DNA from: Dicaeum eximium | Lineage: Eukaryota; Chordata; Aves; Passeriformes; Dicaeidae | DNA: 64,000 nucleotides | Assembly (NCBI GenBank): GCA_013396995.1 | Contig: VWZP01005257.1 | Location: forward strand, 186,001-250,000 | Reading direction: 5' to 3' | Shown: piece after piece, positions 22,117-35,638 of the stretch | Layout of the letters: every line of letters starts with the position of its first letter | Numbering within the stretch: the first letter of the stretch is position 1 | Position numbers and translations under genes: made by a program | The notes under the pieces: model-generated | What the model saw: the letters and a program-made list of their open reading frames with translations, nothing else | What the model was told of the DNA's origin: nothing | The model's database searches: none

Positions 22117-24837
22117 CATCTCTGATATGGAACAAGAGTCAAAGCCACCCTGTTAAATTGCCTTTCACACATAGCTTAAGAAATTTTACACTGGCAATTT
22201 CCACATCACAAATAGTGAGGTTTTCTCTCCTTTTTCTAGTTCACTGAAGTTTAATTTTGTTTCAGGTGAGGACCTATTTATTTTTTAATAAAGGCATTTT
22301 AGCCATAATGCTACCTGAAATATTTTGGACATAAACAAAAATCACTCATTTGTCTCCTTCTTTTTAGTTCTGCTTAAAGGATCTCATTTTTCTCCTTGCT
22401 CATCATTTTACCAGTTGAATTATTCCTGTATATAATCTCTTCTATTCATTAACTTCTGCTTGTCTGTTGGCTGCAAAGATATTTGGCATTGAAAACTGAC
22501 AGAATATCAGTATATGTGGTGGCCTTATAACGTGATTAATTTCTGTTTGGAAAGCACTTTGCAATCAGTCAAGGAAAAACTGCAAGGCTGTGAGGGTTAA
22601 CAGTGAGATCTCTTCCCTCACTTTTTGCTTGATTTGTTTTATAAACAGTGACGCAAGCAAATACATCAGGACCCAAATTGGAAAGCCACTTCTTACTGTG
22701 TTGGATTAAAGGAATAGAAGATCAGTGCAATGATTTTCCTTGCTTTTTGCAAGGTATGACAGCTCTGGCTTTTTCTATACATTTGCAATCAGCTTAGTTC
22801 TCATCAGCCTGTGTTTTGTCAGTTAAGTAATTATCTGAAACCCTTGCCCAGCAATCTTACCTAATGCTGCCTTTCTCACTACTGCCGCTTTCAAAGCAAA
22901 AACTCACAAAATCTTGTTTGGCATGTTATCTCATATCAGCTCTTATTCAATTGAGAAAAATGTCTTCAAAAACAATGGGAAACCTAAGAAAATGTGATAA
23001 CAAACAGCAGTGTATTAGGGTTTAGGAAAGTGTGATTACAAGCACCATGGAGACCATTGTCAGGTCAGATGTCTTCTTAATTAACTGAAATAGAGAGAAA
23101 ATATAATGTTAATGAGATTAACAAATGAAATTACCAAATTGTAGGTGTTAATATGGCTAAGTATAATTTTGCTAGGTATTATTTCAGAAGATATCAACCT
23201 AGAAAATAATTTTCTTTCAATTTTTTTAGTATTTGTTTCTCACTTTTTTTTTCTTTCTCTTCATCTCACAGAGATTGGAAAATGTTCTGTGAGAGCCTCC
23301 TGAGGACTGGAGTGGAATTGGCCTTCTTGTACTTTAGCTCAGAGATCAAACTCTTTTACAAAGAAGAAAAAGACTGCTTTTGGTTTTCCCTTTTCCTAAT
23401 GTACCAACCTAAAGGTGTCATCCCTTGGGAAAAATCCTAGGCTGCAGCATGTAGCTTTCCTGTTTTCTTTTGATGTAATCATCTCCTGGAAAAATTAATT
23501 TAGGGACAGGATTACTTGGATGTTTTTTTCCCATTTTAAAGCTTCTTAGGGTCTTCCTTTGGAAAGATGGAAAATAAACATCTTGGAGAGAGAGCATAGA
23601 TACACATTTCTGTGCAAAGTAGTGGCAGTTTTATTGCAGAATTTGTATCAATGATTTGGAGATATCTAAAGTCGCTGCTGGCAAACACCATGACTAAGCC
23701 AATCACTGACTAACAGATAAGTAATGTGGAAGTCAAGTCAAGGGGAGGACAAAGCCTGCCACAGAGACCAGTCTGGATTGAACAGCACACCTGCACCATT
23801 AAAACATTGTTTTTAATACACCACAGTGAAATTAAAGGACAAGTGTGTGTCATTCAGGAAGAAGATCTGCCTTTCTCCGTATTAAGAAGTTCTCGAGTCA
23901 CTATGCATTTACTAGTAATATTCACACTTGTAATGAAAAAAACCAAAACTTGTCAAAAACTGCAGTCCTGCCAACATTTATTATGAGGCAGAATGTAAAC
24001 ACTGCAAACTACAGAGAAGGAAAGGACTTCTGCCCCTTTGATGTCTGTGCAGCTTTGGTCACTTCCTTAAGCAGTGTTTTGGTGGCACTTTGTAGTCAAG
24101 AGTAACAATTCTATTTCAGTCTCATCCCCCCTTCCTACTTCTTTATCCTAGATGGAAATGATTGGAAATTCATAATGTCTTAGAAAATTTTTGCCGTGCC
24201 CACATAGATGCTAGTAACTGCTCCTTCCACACACACAGTCCTGTTCCAAACACTCTCTAGCAAAAATTGACTTTCCCTGTGCTTTTCATAGTGCATGTCA
24301 CAAGAGCTTACACAAAGTAAAGCGCTGCTACTGTAAGTCATACAATTCCCCTAAACCAGAGGTCTTTTCTTCTAACTGGTTTTATACAACAAACTTATGA
24401 AGCAGGTTATTCTTAATATTAGAGAGCTAAATACCTTCCTCCATCGTGCCACACTCCTGGTTCCCAGTGTAAGAGGGACACATGACAAATACAAATACAG
24501 TGTGCAGAGCCTTACTGAAGTCACTAAGGCTGTAAGGGGCACATGAGCCCTCAGAGTGTTGGCATTGCTGTTGCTGTAGTGTTTCAATATAATTCAGAGT
24601 GCTTGCAAACACTACAGCAAACAGCAATGCCAACCCAATGCCAAAAGATTACAGAAGGGTTCTCATAGCTCAAGGTTAATAAAGGCTGCCTCCTGATAGA
24701 TTCTGTCGTTGGCAAAGGCAATGCCAAGCTTTTTCCAAGCACTAAAATTCAACATAAACAATGCAAAACACATTTTCACACCATCTTTTACTATACAAAT
24801 GGTTTGGAAGTAGACATCCCATCTCACGAGAAAGGCT
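22117..24837. other. non-coding sequence, no gene seen
   Basis: About 2.7 kb of AT-rich unique sequence. No recognisable repeat, RNA gene or supported coding exon. Confidence 0.4.
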
Positions 24838-26032
24838 CAGGTGCATTCACGTGCTGCCTCCCTGGGGCCCAGGTTAAGGATGTCACTAAAAAAATTCCCA
24901 GACACACACAGGCCTCAGACTATTAGCTGTTACTACACCTTCATCTGGGTGGCAAAGAAGTCCAAGGGTGATGATAAGACTCTCCAGGGTGTTAGTTGGC
25001 AAGAGAATCAGGAGCACGGGCTATTTTTTCCTCTCTCCTTGTGGGCACCAACATTGTTGTTGTGGGCACCAACATTGAAAGAAACAGACAGGCCCAGTCT
25101 ACTAATACATGGCTCTGTGGCTGATGTCCCCAGCACAATTTTGGGCTGACCTACACAGCACAGGGCCAGCAGGTGTCAGATGGAATCCACCTTTCTGATG
25201 GGGGAAGAGTGTCTTTGCTCACAAGCTTGTGGTACTCCTTGGCAGAGCTTTCAACTAGGCTTGAAGGGGGAGAGGGATAATATCAGGCTTGCCTGGAAAG
25301 CTGTGGGGATATCCACAGCACGTTTATAGGGACAGAGTGCTGGTGAGGGCCCTAGGCCTGTTCCTAGACTGGGGCACACTTGAAATCTTATGGAGATGAG
25401 CCAGGGCCTCCTTTGGTAATAGGAGCCAGCAGGGAAACACCAGTGAAATACCTCAAAAGAATTAAGGGTTATTCCTCTAAGAAGGTGACACATTCAACAG
25501 CCCAGCTGAAGTGCCTCTTCACCAATGCACACTGCACAAACAACTAATAGGAGGACTGAAAGCCACTATGCTGCTGGGAAGTGAGCTCATAGCTGCCATT
25601 ACTGAAACTTGGGGTGACAAATCCGGTGACTGGAGGGTGGCTGCAGTCATCACACACTGGTGGACTTGGCAGTCCTGGGGAATATGGGGCAGGCAAAGAG
25701 TAAAATCAGGACCCTCCTGAAATTTAGAAAAAACTTGCAGCTGTTCAAGGAGTAGGTCAATAGGGCCACCTGGGAAACTGCCCTCGGGAACAAGAGAGCA
25801 GAACAGGGACAACACATCTTTGAGAACTCCATAGAGCACAAGAATCACTGATCCTCAGATGCAAGAAATCAGGAAAGGAAGGCAAGAGATTGGCATGGCT
25901 GTGTCTAGACCCACTGGTTAAACTTCAGGGCAAAAAGGAAATACACATCCAGTGGAAGCAGGGGCAGGTACCCTGGGAAGGGTATAAGAACACTGCCCAG
26001 TTATGTAGGGATGACATCAGGAGCATAATACA
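24838..26032 (+). repeat. CR1 LINE 5' UTR plus partial ORF2, internally deleted, 3' end missing
   Basis: This plus-orientation CR1 fragment retains the usually lost 5' part. About 24838-25490 matches the CR1 5' UTR pattern ('cacaattttgggctgacc', 'gtctttgctcacaagcttgt', 'gctggtgagggccctagg'). ORF2 then begins. 25589-25645 reads LIAAITETWGDKSGDWRVA, the start of the endonuclease domain with its ITETW motif. After a deletion of part of the endonuclease, about 25695-25755 reads KSKIRTLLKFRKNLQLFKE, and about 25932-25985 reads KKEIHIQWKQGQVPWEGY from the endonuclease-RT linker. In-frame stops interrupt it (after LFKE, for example). The reverse transcriptase core and 3' tail are absent. A 21-base direct duplication ('gtgggcaccaacattgttgt') lies at about 25043-25080. 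Confidence 0.8.
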
Positions 26033-28888
26033 ATAGATATGAGAGCAGAACAATGAGTGTATGGGGATTTCAGGAGCAGTGCATACAATTAATGTGACTG
26101 CAGTGACCATCACAGCAGTGACCCAGTACACCCTCCTGCCCCCAGGTCAAGGGGGAGGCACAGCACACAAGGTCACCAGTTGACACAAGTCCCTCATCCC
26201 AGGAGAGAAGCTGTTTGAAATGATCTCTAGTCCAGGCCCTTCACAGATGATCTTCTTCCTCTTCTGTGGCTGCAGGAGGCTCAGCCTGGGACTCATGGTG
26301 AAGTCAGAAACAAAATGTGCCCAGCTCCACACCTCAAGCCATTGGATTGGTACACAAGGACTTGTTCTTGGGCACAACCAAGGCATTCAGATGAGCCAGG
26401 TAGACACTCCCAGTAAATCTTACAAGCTCAAGCTGACAGCATCCCAGGAAATGACAGAGGAGGAGGATATGTCCCTGAGCTCTACCTAGCCAAACAGCAA
26501 GTAGCTTTTCATAAGTAGATGACTCTAAGACAACAAATGAAATCTACCACTCCAGGTGTTTTTTCTAGGTAAGCCTTTAATTTTTAAATTTTAATATTTA
26601 ATCTGTCTTTTCACAGTCTCAGCCTTTCTACTTTAACTAGATTCATTATGATTTTGTCAGCAGTACATTTTGTCTTGATTTGAATCCTTTGTTTTCATCT
26701 TCTCACTTACTGTTGTCCTGGAACCCCGTCACTGGCATAGCTCTCCTGTAGGGATACAAAGGCACGAACTCTAGTCATGGCTCTATGGAAAAGGAAAATG
26801 ACTGTCAGCTGCTTTCTTGGAGGCATTTTTGTTTCATGCAGGGTGGGAAAAATTTCTGAGAGAAGCATTCATTTCTTTAGTAATGAAGTCAGCCAGCAAG
26901 TTAAGAGCTTCTGCCAGCAACTGTCTCCTTATTTCAGAAAAGAAGATTTTTTAACTTTGAGAATGGAATTCTCTGAACAAAGCACTTTTTTGGAAACCTT
27001 GTCTAGACACAGTCTTCTCAAAGTACAGGGTTTTTTGTTGTGCTTTTTTTTTGCAAATACATACAACCAAATTTTTCTCAGTTCCCTAATTGCCATCTGC
27101 CATTAAAATCAACAGGAATTACGACTGTATACCTGAGAAAACATGTGTCTGGTAGCTCTTAGAAATGAGAGATGAATTAATTTAAAATGGATTTAAAAAC
27201 AGAGGAATCAGCTGACTATGTGCTGTGGAAAGGAAAAGAGCTGACTTAGAAAGCCTTAGGAATCTGGGTTATCACAGGAATTCTGCCAAGGCATTTATCT
27301 GTAGTGGTAGATACTGCTGTTTTGACTTGCACACTTCTAAAGAAATATAGACTGCTTTATTCCCTTGTCCCAGATAGATTAGTCAAGTACTTAAGCACTT
27401 TATCTTTTAATTAATTGTATCAGCTAAGTGTTTATTTAAAAACTGAATTTCTGTGCAGAAATCCTCAAAATATTAATCACTTCTTGTACACCCCTCTTCT
27501 CCACAGCCTGCCAAGCACTGAGTCATAACTCCATTTTATTCTATTCTTTCCATTGCTGCACAACAATTACACAGGCTATGAGAAAATTATATTTATTGTT
27601 TAATCATCAGGGAGACCAGCCTTTCACAACAGAAAGAGACAGCAGCCTGTGCAGATAAAGGATGACTTAAGGGAGGGTTGCAGAAGATGATCTGGTTAAA
27701 AGTCATCTAAACTCAGTAAATGGAAGATTTGGAAGCTGTGATGGGAGGTCATCTCTTCTGGCAGACTATTTTGAAAGAAAAATTGTAAAGTAAGAATACA
27801 ACTGCTGTTCTCACATTCATTGTGCCAACCTGCAAACTTTTTATTTTCCAAAATTTTGCTAACCTAGAAGAAATAGAAACTGCATGTGACTGTTGTTGAG
27901 GGTTTGGATTGTAAAAAAAAATCCAAAATAAGTCTTTCCTAAACTCATATTGTTTTATTTGCCCATTGTGAATGGAGCAACACCAGTGGCTAAACAAAGG
28001 AATAAATCCAGTCATATGACTTCTCAACCTCATCCATGGGTTTTTAGAAGCTGTGCTTCCCCAGAAGCCTAATCCTGAACCTATCCCTAGCTAGCACTGC
28101 AGGGCAATCCCTCCCTCCCAACCACTCAAACAGAAAAAGGAAAAAGGACATAGGAAAATGCTCACATAGGAAAAGGCCACACAATGCTCATTTAAAAAAA
28201 TGCAAAATATATAAAATCTGTTTTCAAAAACTCCAAGGAGAATGGGCTGTCAGTGCATGCTGGACAGACACCCTGCCAGGGAACTCTGCTGCAGATCAGC
28301 AGCTTCTTCAGGCACTGGGACAGTGCAGATTTACCATGTTAGAGGTCACACTGCTAGGGCTGGTTTCTGACAGCACTGAGTCAGGACCAGGATCAAGTCA
28401 AACCAAAACAGAGGCCTCAGGTGACAGACTAAAGCTCTGGCAGCCAGGGGCTTGCAGTTACAGCTTTAAGCCAAACTTCTGACTCATGCTGGATGTGTGA
28501 ACATGAGCAATGCAGTTGGCTCCTTGCTGCCTAAATCAGCTAGACTGGATGATTGAGTCATGGTTGGACCTCCCAGAATCCAGATGCGAGGTCTGAAGTG
28601 ACCTTTCTAGAATAAATAAGAACGAGTTTGCCCGTTGCCTTCAAACTCGGCATATAAGTGTTAGTCTGTGCTAGAGAGCTACAGTGAAGAGGATGAGGGA
28701 GAGAATGACATAAGTTCCCCCTTCCTTAGCACAGTGGGGAGCTTCTTGTAGGAATGAATGGGGCCTTTTCTCCCTTACACTGTGGGAATGCTACTTTCCA
28801 AGGAGTTTGCAGTCAGCTTGCCTAAATATACACTGCTCCATAACACAGCACACGGGTGCTTCCAGGACATTGGAAGAAGAAAAAACCC
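26033..28888. other. non-coding sequence, no gene seen
   Basis: Unique sequence. The first 450 bases may be further diverged retroelement DNA, but I cannot align them by eye. A perfect 8-base inverted repeat (CGAGTTTG at 28623-28630, CAAACTCG at 28642-28649) could form a small hairpin. No gene is supported. Confidence 0.4.
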
Positions 28889-29573
28889 CACAGAATCATG
28901 CAGGAATGGAGTTTGGATTGGCCTCTGGAAGTCACACAGGGTGACCTCTACTCTCTTTACACCCCAAGGACTGTTTTCAAAGTTAAATCAGCTGGCTTAC
29001 AGCCTTGTTGAGTGAAGTTTTTAATGCCTCTAAAGAAAAAGAATTTGTGGGGGTTTTGAGAAGCCTGTTTGAGTGTTTGACCAGCCTCACTGAAGAAGTT
29101 TTCCTTATGTATAGTCAGAATTTCCTTTGTTGCAGCTTGGTTTTCATCTTCCTCTGTGTACCCAGAGAGCTGTCTGGCCCCATCTTCCATGTAGTTCCCT
29201 TTCAGGTTAAAAAACAGTCTGTAGCTTTTGTCTTCTCCAGCCTAATCTCAGCCCTCTGGGTATTTTACTGGTCCTCCTCTGGACGTGCTCCACCTTTCCA
29301 GCATCTTTCTTGCACTGGTGTCCCTAATCTGGACACTGTAATCAGTATGCAATCTCACTGGTGACAAATAGAGGGGACAGGTCTCTTCCCTGGGTCTGTT
29401 GGCTATGCTCTTCTCTTTCTGTGTATTCCAGTATGCATCAGTCTCTGCAAAGGCACACAGGTGACATACTCAGCTTGGGGTCCACTTCTGGTGAGCTGCT
29501 GTCTAACCAGTCAGCCCTCATCCTGAGCAGTCACACAAAGCTTTCTGTCCCAGGTGCAAAACTTCAGGAGTGA
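28889..29573 (-). repeat. CR1 LINE 3' portion, minus orientation
   Basis: Reading the plus strand gives a reversed CR1. It starts with the tail 'cagaatcatgcaggaatgga', continues through 'gagtgtttgaccagcctcac', 'cagaatttcctttgttgcag', 'ggtcctcctctggacgtgct' and 'cagtatgcaatctcactgg', and ends with 'tcccaggtgcaaaacttcag'. About 685 bases are present, making this one of the longest copies in the window. It is diverged, and open frames within it are remnants or shadows of ORF2. Confidence 0.8.
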
Positions 29574-32500
29574 ATCCATGCTAATTAACACACCTATTGT
29601 TTTGGCTGGAGCAGTTCACAGTCAGAGCAAGCTGCTTGTGGAGGGTATGGGGGCTCAAAGATGCTCCTCTCTGCCATTACTAGGCAGGCTACTGGGGAAC
29701 TGGAATGCAGGGCTTTGTCTGGCAAACAAGCAGAGACACATCTGAACCTTGATCACAAGAGAGGGAGAAATAGGTCAGCTGGATCAAAGATTTCCTCTTT
29801 TACTTGTCTGGCTGGCTCCTCACTCTAGATGGGTTCCTGGGAATGGTCCTTACTGAATGGACCTGTGGCTAAAGCTGGTCCTCAAAAAGGGGAGGAAACA
29901 TCCAAGTATATGCTCCCCTGGAAGCTGAAATCCCTGTTTTATCCATCCTCAAATGAAGCAGGAAGTGTGTTAGAAGCAGAAGACGTTCTGGTTGCTGCTG
30001 TAACCTAATAAAAACTTCTGTCTATGAGTCCTGTTATGTTACAGCTGTAGAGCTGGTGCAGAGGCAGGCAGGGTTTTGATACCTAGTCTGTGGTCATCCT
30101 AAGTGGATACAGATCCCAGGATAAAGCCTCTGCCAAGGGCTAAGCAGGGAACAAGGGGGCATTCAAAGTCAAGAGTCTGCAACTCCTCAGCTTTCAGAAT
30201 CCTGGTGACCTTTAAGACAGAAAGGGGGACTTGTAATTGGCTCTTCTGAACCAACATGGGAATTTCTGCTGAAAAATCCAATGAGCACATCCTGCCAGCA
30301 CCTAGTCAGAGATGACTTGGGGAGAGGACTCAGTGCTGCCCATGGAGCATGAGACAATGTGAAGACTCTGCCTTTCCCAGCTGGGCACTGTGAAAGTGTC
30401 TCCCTTCACCTCCTCCACATCTTTTGCCTGGAGTGTCTCATGTAAGTCAGTGTTATGCTCCTGCCACATCCTGTAAGTGTCACAGCAGTGACACACAAGT
30501 TAGATTACAAGTGCCTGGGGCAAATTCACATGAGTCCTGTTTCTAATGTGAAGTCAATTAAAATCAAGTAACGAAAGAAACACATCTGGTCATAGACATT
30601 CACGATAATAAAGAAACCCCATTATGCTACTCATGCAATATAATTACTAAACAGCAATTTTTGAGGTCATGTCAGGAAGTAGCTGGAGCCACAAAACTGA
30701 GATACTTGTTTTAAGGTGGATTTCAAGCCTTTAGAGTCTGTAGATTAATAGACTCCATCTTTTCTTCAGATTATTAAAAAGCTAGATCTTAAACACAGCA
30801 TTGAGCCATACAGTTAATGCTGTATGTTCAAAGTTGGTGCACTTTGAACACCTACTCTGCAGCAACTCTGCCAGAAACCATTACAAAGAAGTCACCTGTG
30901 GTTCTGATTCGGGGGAACGACAAAATTAAGAGAGTGTGGAAGCTTTAAAGCTGGGATCCATAATTTCAGTAACACAGAGCAACACATCAACATCTTAGTG
31001 ACCTGAAACAGCTAGCTCAGCCTGATTCCAGTGAATTTAACTTAATTTGCTCACTTTGAGCTTTTTTCTCTTTTATAATGTCTATGAATCATTGCATCAT
31101 CCAAAATGGATATGGACAGAATGCTTCCATGGCTCAGAGATAACAGAGCCCATTGCTTAGTCAGGAGAATGATTTAAGAAAATCAATGGCTTTGCTTTGG
31201 TTACAAAATAAATTTAGAAAGTAACAGAGCAAGAGCTAAACAGTTGGAATGCCAGCAGGGGGATGTTTCATTTGACTTCTCTTATATGCCAAACGTTTGC
31301 CTGGCAGCAATTAGACAAACATGTTTCTCAGCAACATCAAATCTTAGGCAAAGTCCTATAGCTATTATTCCATCACTATTATTATGAACAATTATGAAAT
31401 ATTATGAACAATCATACTAGGGATTTGCCTTGCCCAATAAGGGAGCCCCATGCACCCTTGCATTGTTCACTCTAATACAGGGCTGAAGCTAGGACTAGCC
31501 TAGGTCTTCAGGCCACATGATCTGGATAGAATGATAACCTTAACTTATGAAATGCTTGCAGTCATCTACAGAGTTGACTGTGGGCGTTGATAATTTTTTA
31601 GGCTGAAGCACAATTCAGTCCTGCTCATGGATGTTGGCCTTGAGCAGCACATGCAGCAATTCTGCATTTCCCAGCTGAGGGACTCATTCCTGTCCTCCTT
31701 CTCCTCCTGCCTTTGATTTCAACTGCCAGTATGCCACAAGGAAATATCTGCAGCACACCTTTCCTTTCTACCCTCTGTAGAGGAAGAGCCTAGTAGGACC
31801 CTGCAAGCCTTTATTTTTGTCTACACTGCTAGCAGCAGTGAAGCCTGGTGGATTGCCTCTGACTCCTACCCTCTCTTTGGGATTAAAGGGTGCTAAGAAG
31901 ATGTTCTACCCCCTCAGTGCATATTGATTACATATATTGTTCATGAGAGCTTTTCTCCATTCACTATGAGTTTAAACTGTGAAATACCCTGAAGAAGCAC
32001 CCATAACAAAGTAGAGTAAATCCTGGAGCATTCAATAAATATCTCAGCTGTCCTATAGGTTAAAATCTATTACTTTTAAGTTGATTTATTTCTAAGCAAA
32101 GACAAACTTCAAACTTACACAGCAAAATAAATCTTCCATATTCCTATTCTGTAATCCTATCTGGCATGCAGTTGCTACAGAAGCTGAGAGAGGTCTGTGT
32201 TTCCCACAGCTCCACATTTCTGATGGAAAAGTGCAAACAGCCTGCATAAGCAGCTTCCTCAGGCTTCAAGAGGGCTGTAGGAGAACACAAGACTCATCCC
32301 CATAGAATCCCTGGCCTTGTGCTACCCAGAAAACGTCCTTCCAAAGTGTCTTTTTTTTTTCTCATCATTTCACCTGGATGCAACACACACAGCAGGCACT
32401 GGATTACCACCATCTCCTGGACTACTGTAGTGATCTGGCATTAACACTGTCAGCACAAGTTCCCTTGGCTTGCCCTGGCTGGCCCTTGTAGCCTATGACT

Positions 32501-35395
32501 GGAGGTCTTACTCCAGAAAATACATCCACCCCTGCTGTAATTCACTTATTTCAGGCTAACCATGGCATAACCTTTCACCATGAGGTCACTAGAACTGAGT
32601 CACCGATACTCTTTTAAAATAAGTCACTGAGCAACCATGACTTGGTAAAATGTTCAGTCACAACAGATGTGGGCAGAGTTAGGATTAGTCATGGAGGATG
32701 AAAAGGCTTCATCAGCCACTCACCCTTAGAAGTGACATTTCCATACAAAATAAATTCAATTTAAAAAGCAACCAGTTTCTTATATATGAAGGAAAGCCTC
32801 CTCCTAACTGAACTTTTGTTCATTGTGAGCATCAGTGAAGCCTTCAGCGAAAACTAGCCTGCTTCGTGCCCAGGGCACAAGCACCTGTCTTTGAAAAGCT
32901 TTCTGTTAGCCTGTAGTCATCATGTGCTCCCAGTGAGTCTGCAGGGGAGAGATGAAAGGGAAGGAAATGCTTGGCTCCCTGACAGCAACCCAGAAAGAGC
33001 TGCCATCTGAGGAAAGTGACAGCTGAATTAGCAGAGATCCGTCCCAGGGAGTGGTTCTATCTCCATGATTTTACATGCACATTTCCTCTAGAGGAAGCCC
33101 AGGAAAATCCCTCAGTCTTCCCAAGGACAGCAGATGTTTTGGAGGAAGGATAGGACTGAAGGGAAACAGAAACAAACAAGCCTGAACGCACACAAAAATT
33201 CATGTTAGGTTGATGTATGACTGAAAATGAACATCTGCATTACTGTGCTCAAAAATGGAGGAAATAAAATAAAAACAACCATGAAGTTCCAGCTGAAATC
33301 TTGGCCGAAATATTTTTCAGCTACCTGCTCAACTATGGAATAATTGCTCCTTGCATGCCTTGGGCACAAATGCCACCCAGCAGGAGCTGCAGAGCTGGGG
33401 CTGCCCAGTGTGACAGGGCTCTAATCTCCAGCAAGTGTGGCCACCCCGGCCATGTGTCCCTGCCAATTCTCCCTGATAAATGCAGAGGTCATGGCACAGG
33501 GGCTGTTTTAATCTGTGAGCACTTCTACATGCCAGTGACACCTGCAGCAGTGTGATCCCAGCTCATGTCCCTGGGGAAAACAACCTGATGGTTTCCACAC
33601 AACCCATGTTTGTAGCCCAGATTGGGAATCATGGTGTGGACCATGGAGGAATTTCATCTGATAAGCAGCTTTTGCTCCAGAGGTGTCAAAAACTCACCTT
33701 GAAATGGAATGCAACCACTTCTCCTGCCATTAAAAAATGAAAGCAAAAAGGACAGCATGAGCTTTGCAGGTGACCACTGCAAGCTGGGTCCTGTGAAGAA
33801 TTCAGTGGAGGCAGGTGGACATCTATAAAGCAAAATCATTGCTGGGCTCTCACTCTTTGTGACCAAATATTCAGCTAAAATACTTCAAATGAAAAAAGCC
33901 AGTTGGCTTGCAGTCATCAGTCCACTGTGGATTGAAGAGAATCTCCAGTGGGAGAAAGTTTATTAAACAGATGCTACAGGATACAGCAATATGGGGCAGA
34001 AAGGAAAACAATATGATGAAATTACTTCTGTCTCAGATACCCAGTACAGTTTTTATTAAAGTCAACAGGAATTGCACACATGGCTCCAGGAGCAGGCACA
34101 GTCCTTCAACAGAGCGTTAAAGCACAAGCTATGGGAAAAATTGAACGGTTTGAACTCTATGATGGCTAAATCATAGCAACCCTTGGTGCTTTTTACAAAC
34201 AGTAAGACTTGCAAATCTTATGTGTGCAAAACCCCAAGTCTGACATCTCAGGAGAACTGAAATTTTGCACCAGTTCCTCTGTAGAGAGCTGCAGGAGAAA
34301 ACCCACAGACAGTGCCAGGCAGAGGAAGAAGTTTGGCACTTCCTCCCATAACAGAGAAGCAGAAGCATCTGTGTAGATGCAAGCAAGCAGTAAATAAAAA
34401 TTGTTGAGATTTTTTTGTGCATCAGACAGGGAAGATTTATATAACATGTAGTGATACTAGATTGCTTTATGCACTCTCTTGGTTTTTTCCCCCAGTCAGA
34501 CCAGGTGAAGTATTTAGGGAACTTTTGAATTTAATCACCCATGGACTATGCTGAGTAACTGCTCTACGTAAGGTGGTGATTAAGTGTCGTGACAAACTCC
34601 ACAGCACTTGGCAAGATTTAGCTGCACAGAGATCCTCTCACTTACCACTGACACACAGCCCTCTTGCACTGCAGCTGCTTTAGAGTGCAAGCAACATTCC
34701 TCCAAAACCACAGACAAGAAATGAAACACCCTTCTGTAAATCCACCAGCAGACCCACCAGCATCTCCAGTAGAGCTACCAGCACCTCCCCACACCACGAT
34801 GCAGCAGGAGAGCTGTGACACCACAGTGCTCATAGCCCACCCCCATGGCAAGTAATGCCACCCAGCACTAGCTCCCACTGGATCCCATCACATGGTGGCT
34901 GAAGATGATAACATGGCCATGTACATAGACGATGGCAGCCCAGCTGGTATGCGGTGGCTAATGAAGCCATCAAGGGAGCTTAGGTGCAGGGTCCTGTCTG
35001 AAGAACCCTTTTTGCTCTGTAGGGAAACACTGGCCCAGTGAAAGGTCTAAGAAAGAGACAGGGAGTCAGGTACCTTTCTCTCCCCCCTGCAACAGGAACA
35101 GCAACAGCCTAAGTTCTCCACACCGTACAAAGTTACTTCATTCCATGCTCTCTTCCAAGGACTTTCACCTATTTATGCAGTGAAAAACAAACAGAAGTTC
35201 TCAGTGTGGCTTAATGATGTCATTGCACAGCAAAGTTGCTACGAATCATTGCAGGCATGAATTTTGCCATCGAAGTTCATAACAGGTTTGTAAGTCACGC
35301 TGTTGAAAGGCAGCATCAACTCATACCAGTCAGCTGAGTGTGTGCCAAATGGAGGACTCTAGCCATGTGACAAATCAAAAACACCATTAACAAGG
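29574..35395. other. non-coding sequence, no gene seen
   Basis: About 5.8 kb of unique sequence without recognisable CR1, LTR, RNA or coding exon. Composition is ordinary and CpG-poor. Confidence 0.4.
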
Positions 35396-35638
35396 GAAAC
35401 TTCTATTGCTGTGGAATTTCTTGCCTCTGGCATAAAGAACTTCTTCCTTTGGAGGGTAGTGCAGTATTGGAACAAGGATCCAGACACACAGTGGCATCTC
35501 CAGCCTGGAAGGTTTTCAAGACTTGACTGTACAAAACTACTTCTCATGTGACCCAGCATCAATGATATTCCTGCTTTAAGTGGGAGGTCAGACTAGAGCC
35601 CTTTGCAACCAACATTTCTATGATGCTGTGAGCTCTTC
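35396..35638 (+). repeat. CR1 LINE 3' end, plus orientation
   Basis: Landmarks are 'ttcctttggagggtagtgca', 'ctccagcctggaaggttttc', 'aagacttgactgtacaaaac' and 'gtgggaggtcagactagag', with the tail 'catttctatgatgctgtg'. It is a short, 5'-truncated copy. Confidence 0.75.

Noticed and set aside
29005..29364. 119-codon plus-strand open frame
   Set aside because: It lies antisense within the minus-orientation CR1 element at 28889-29573.
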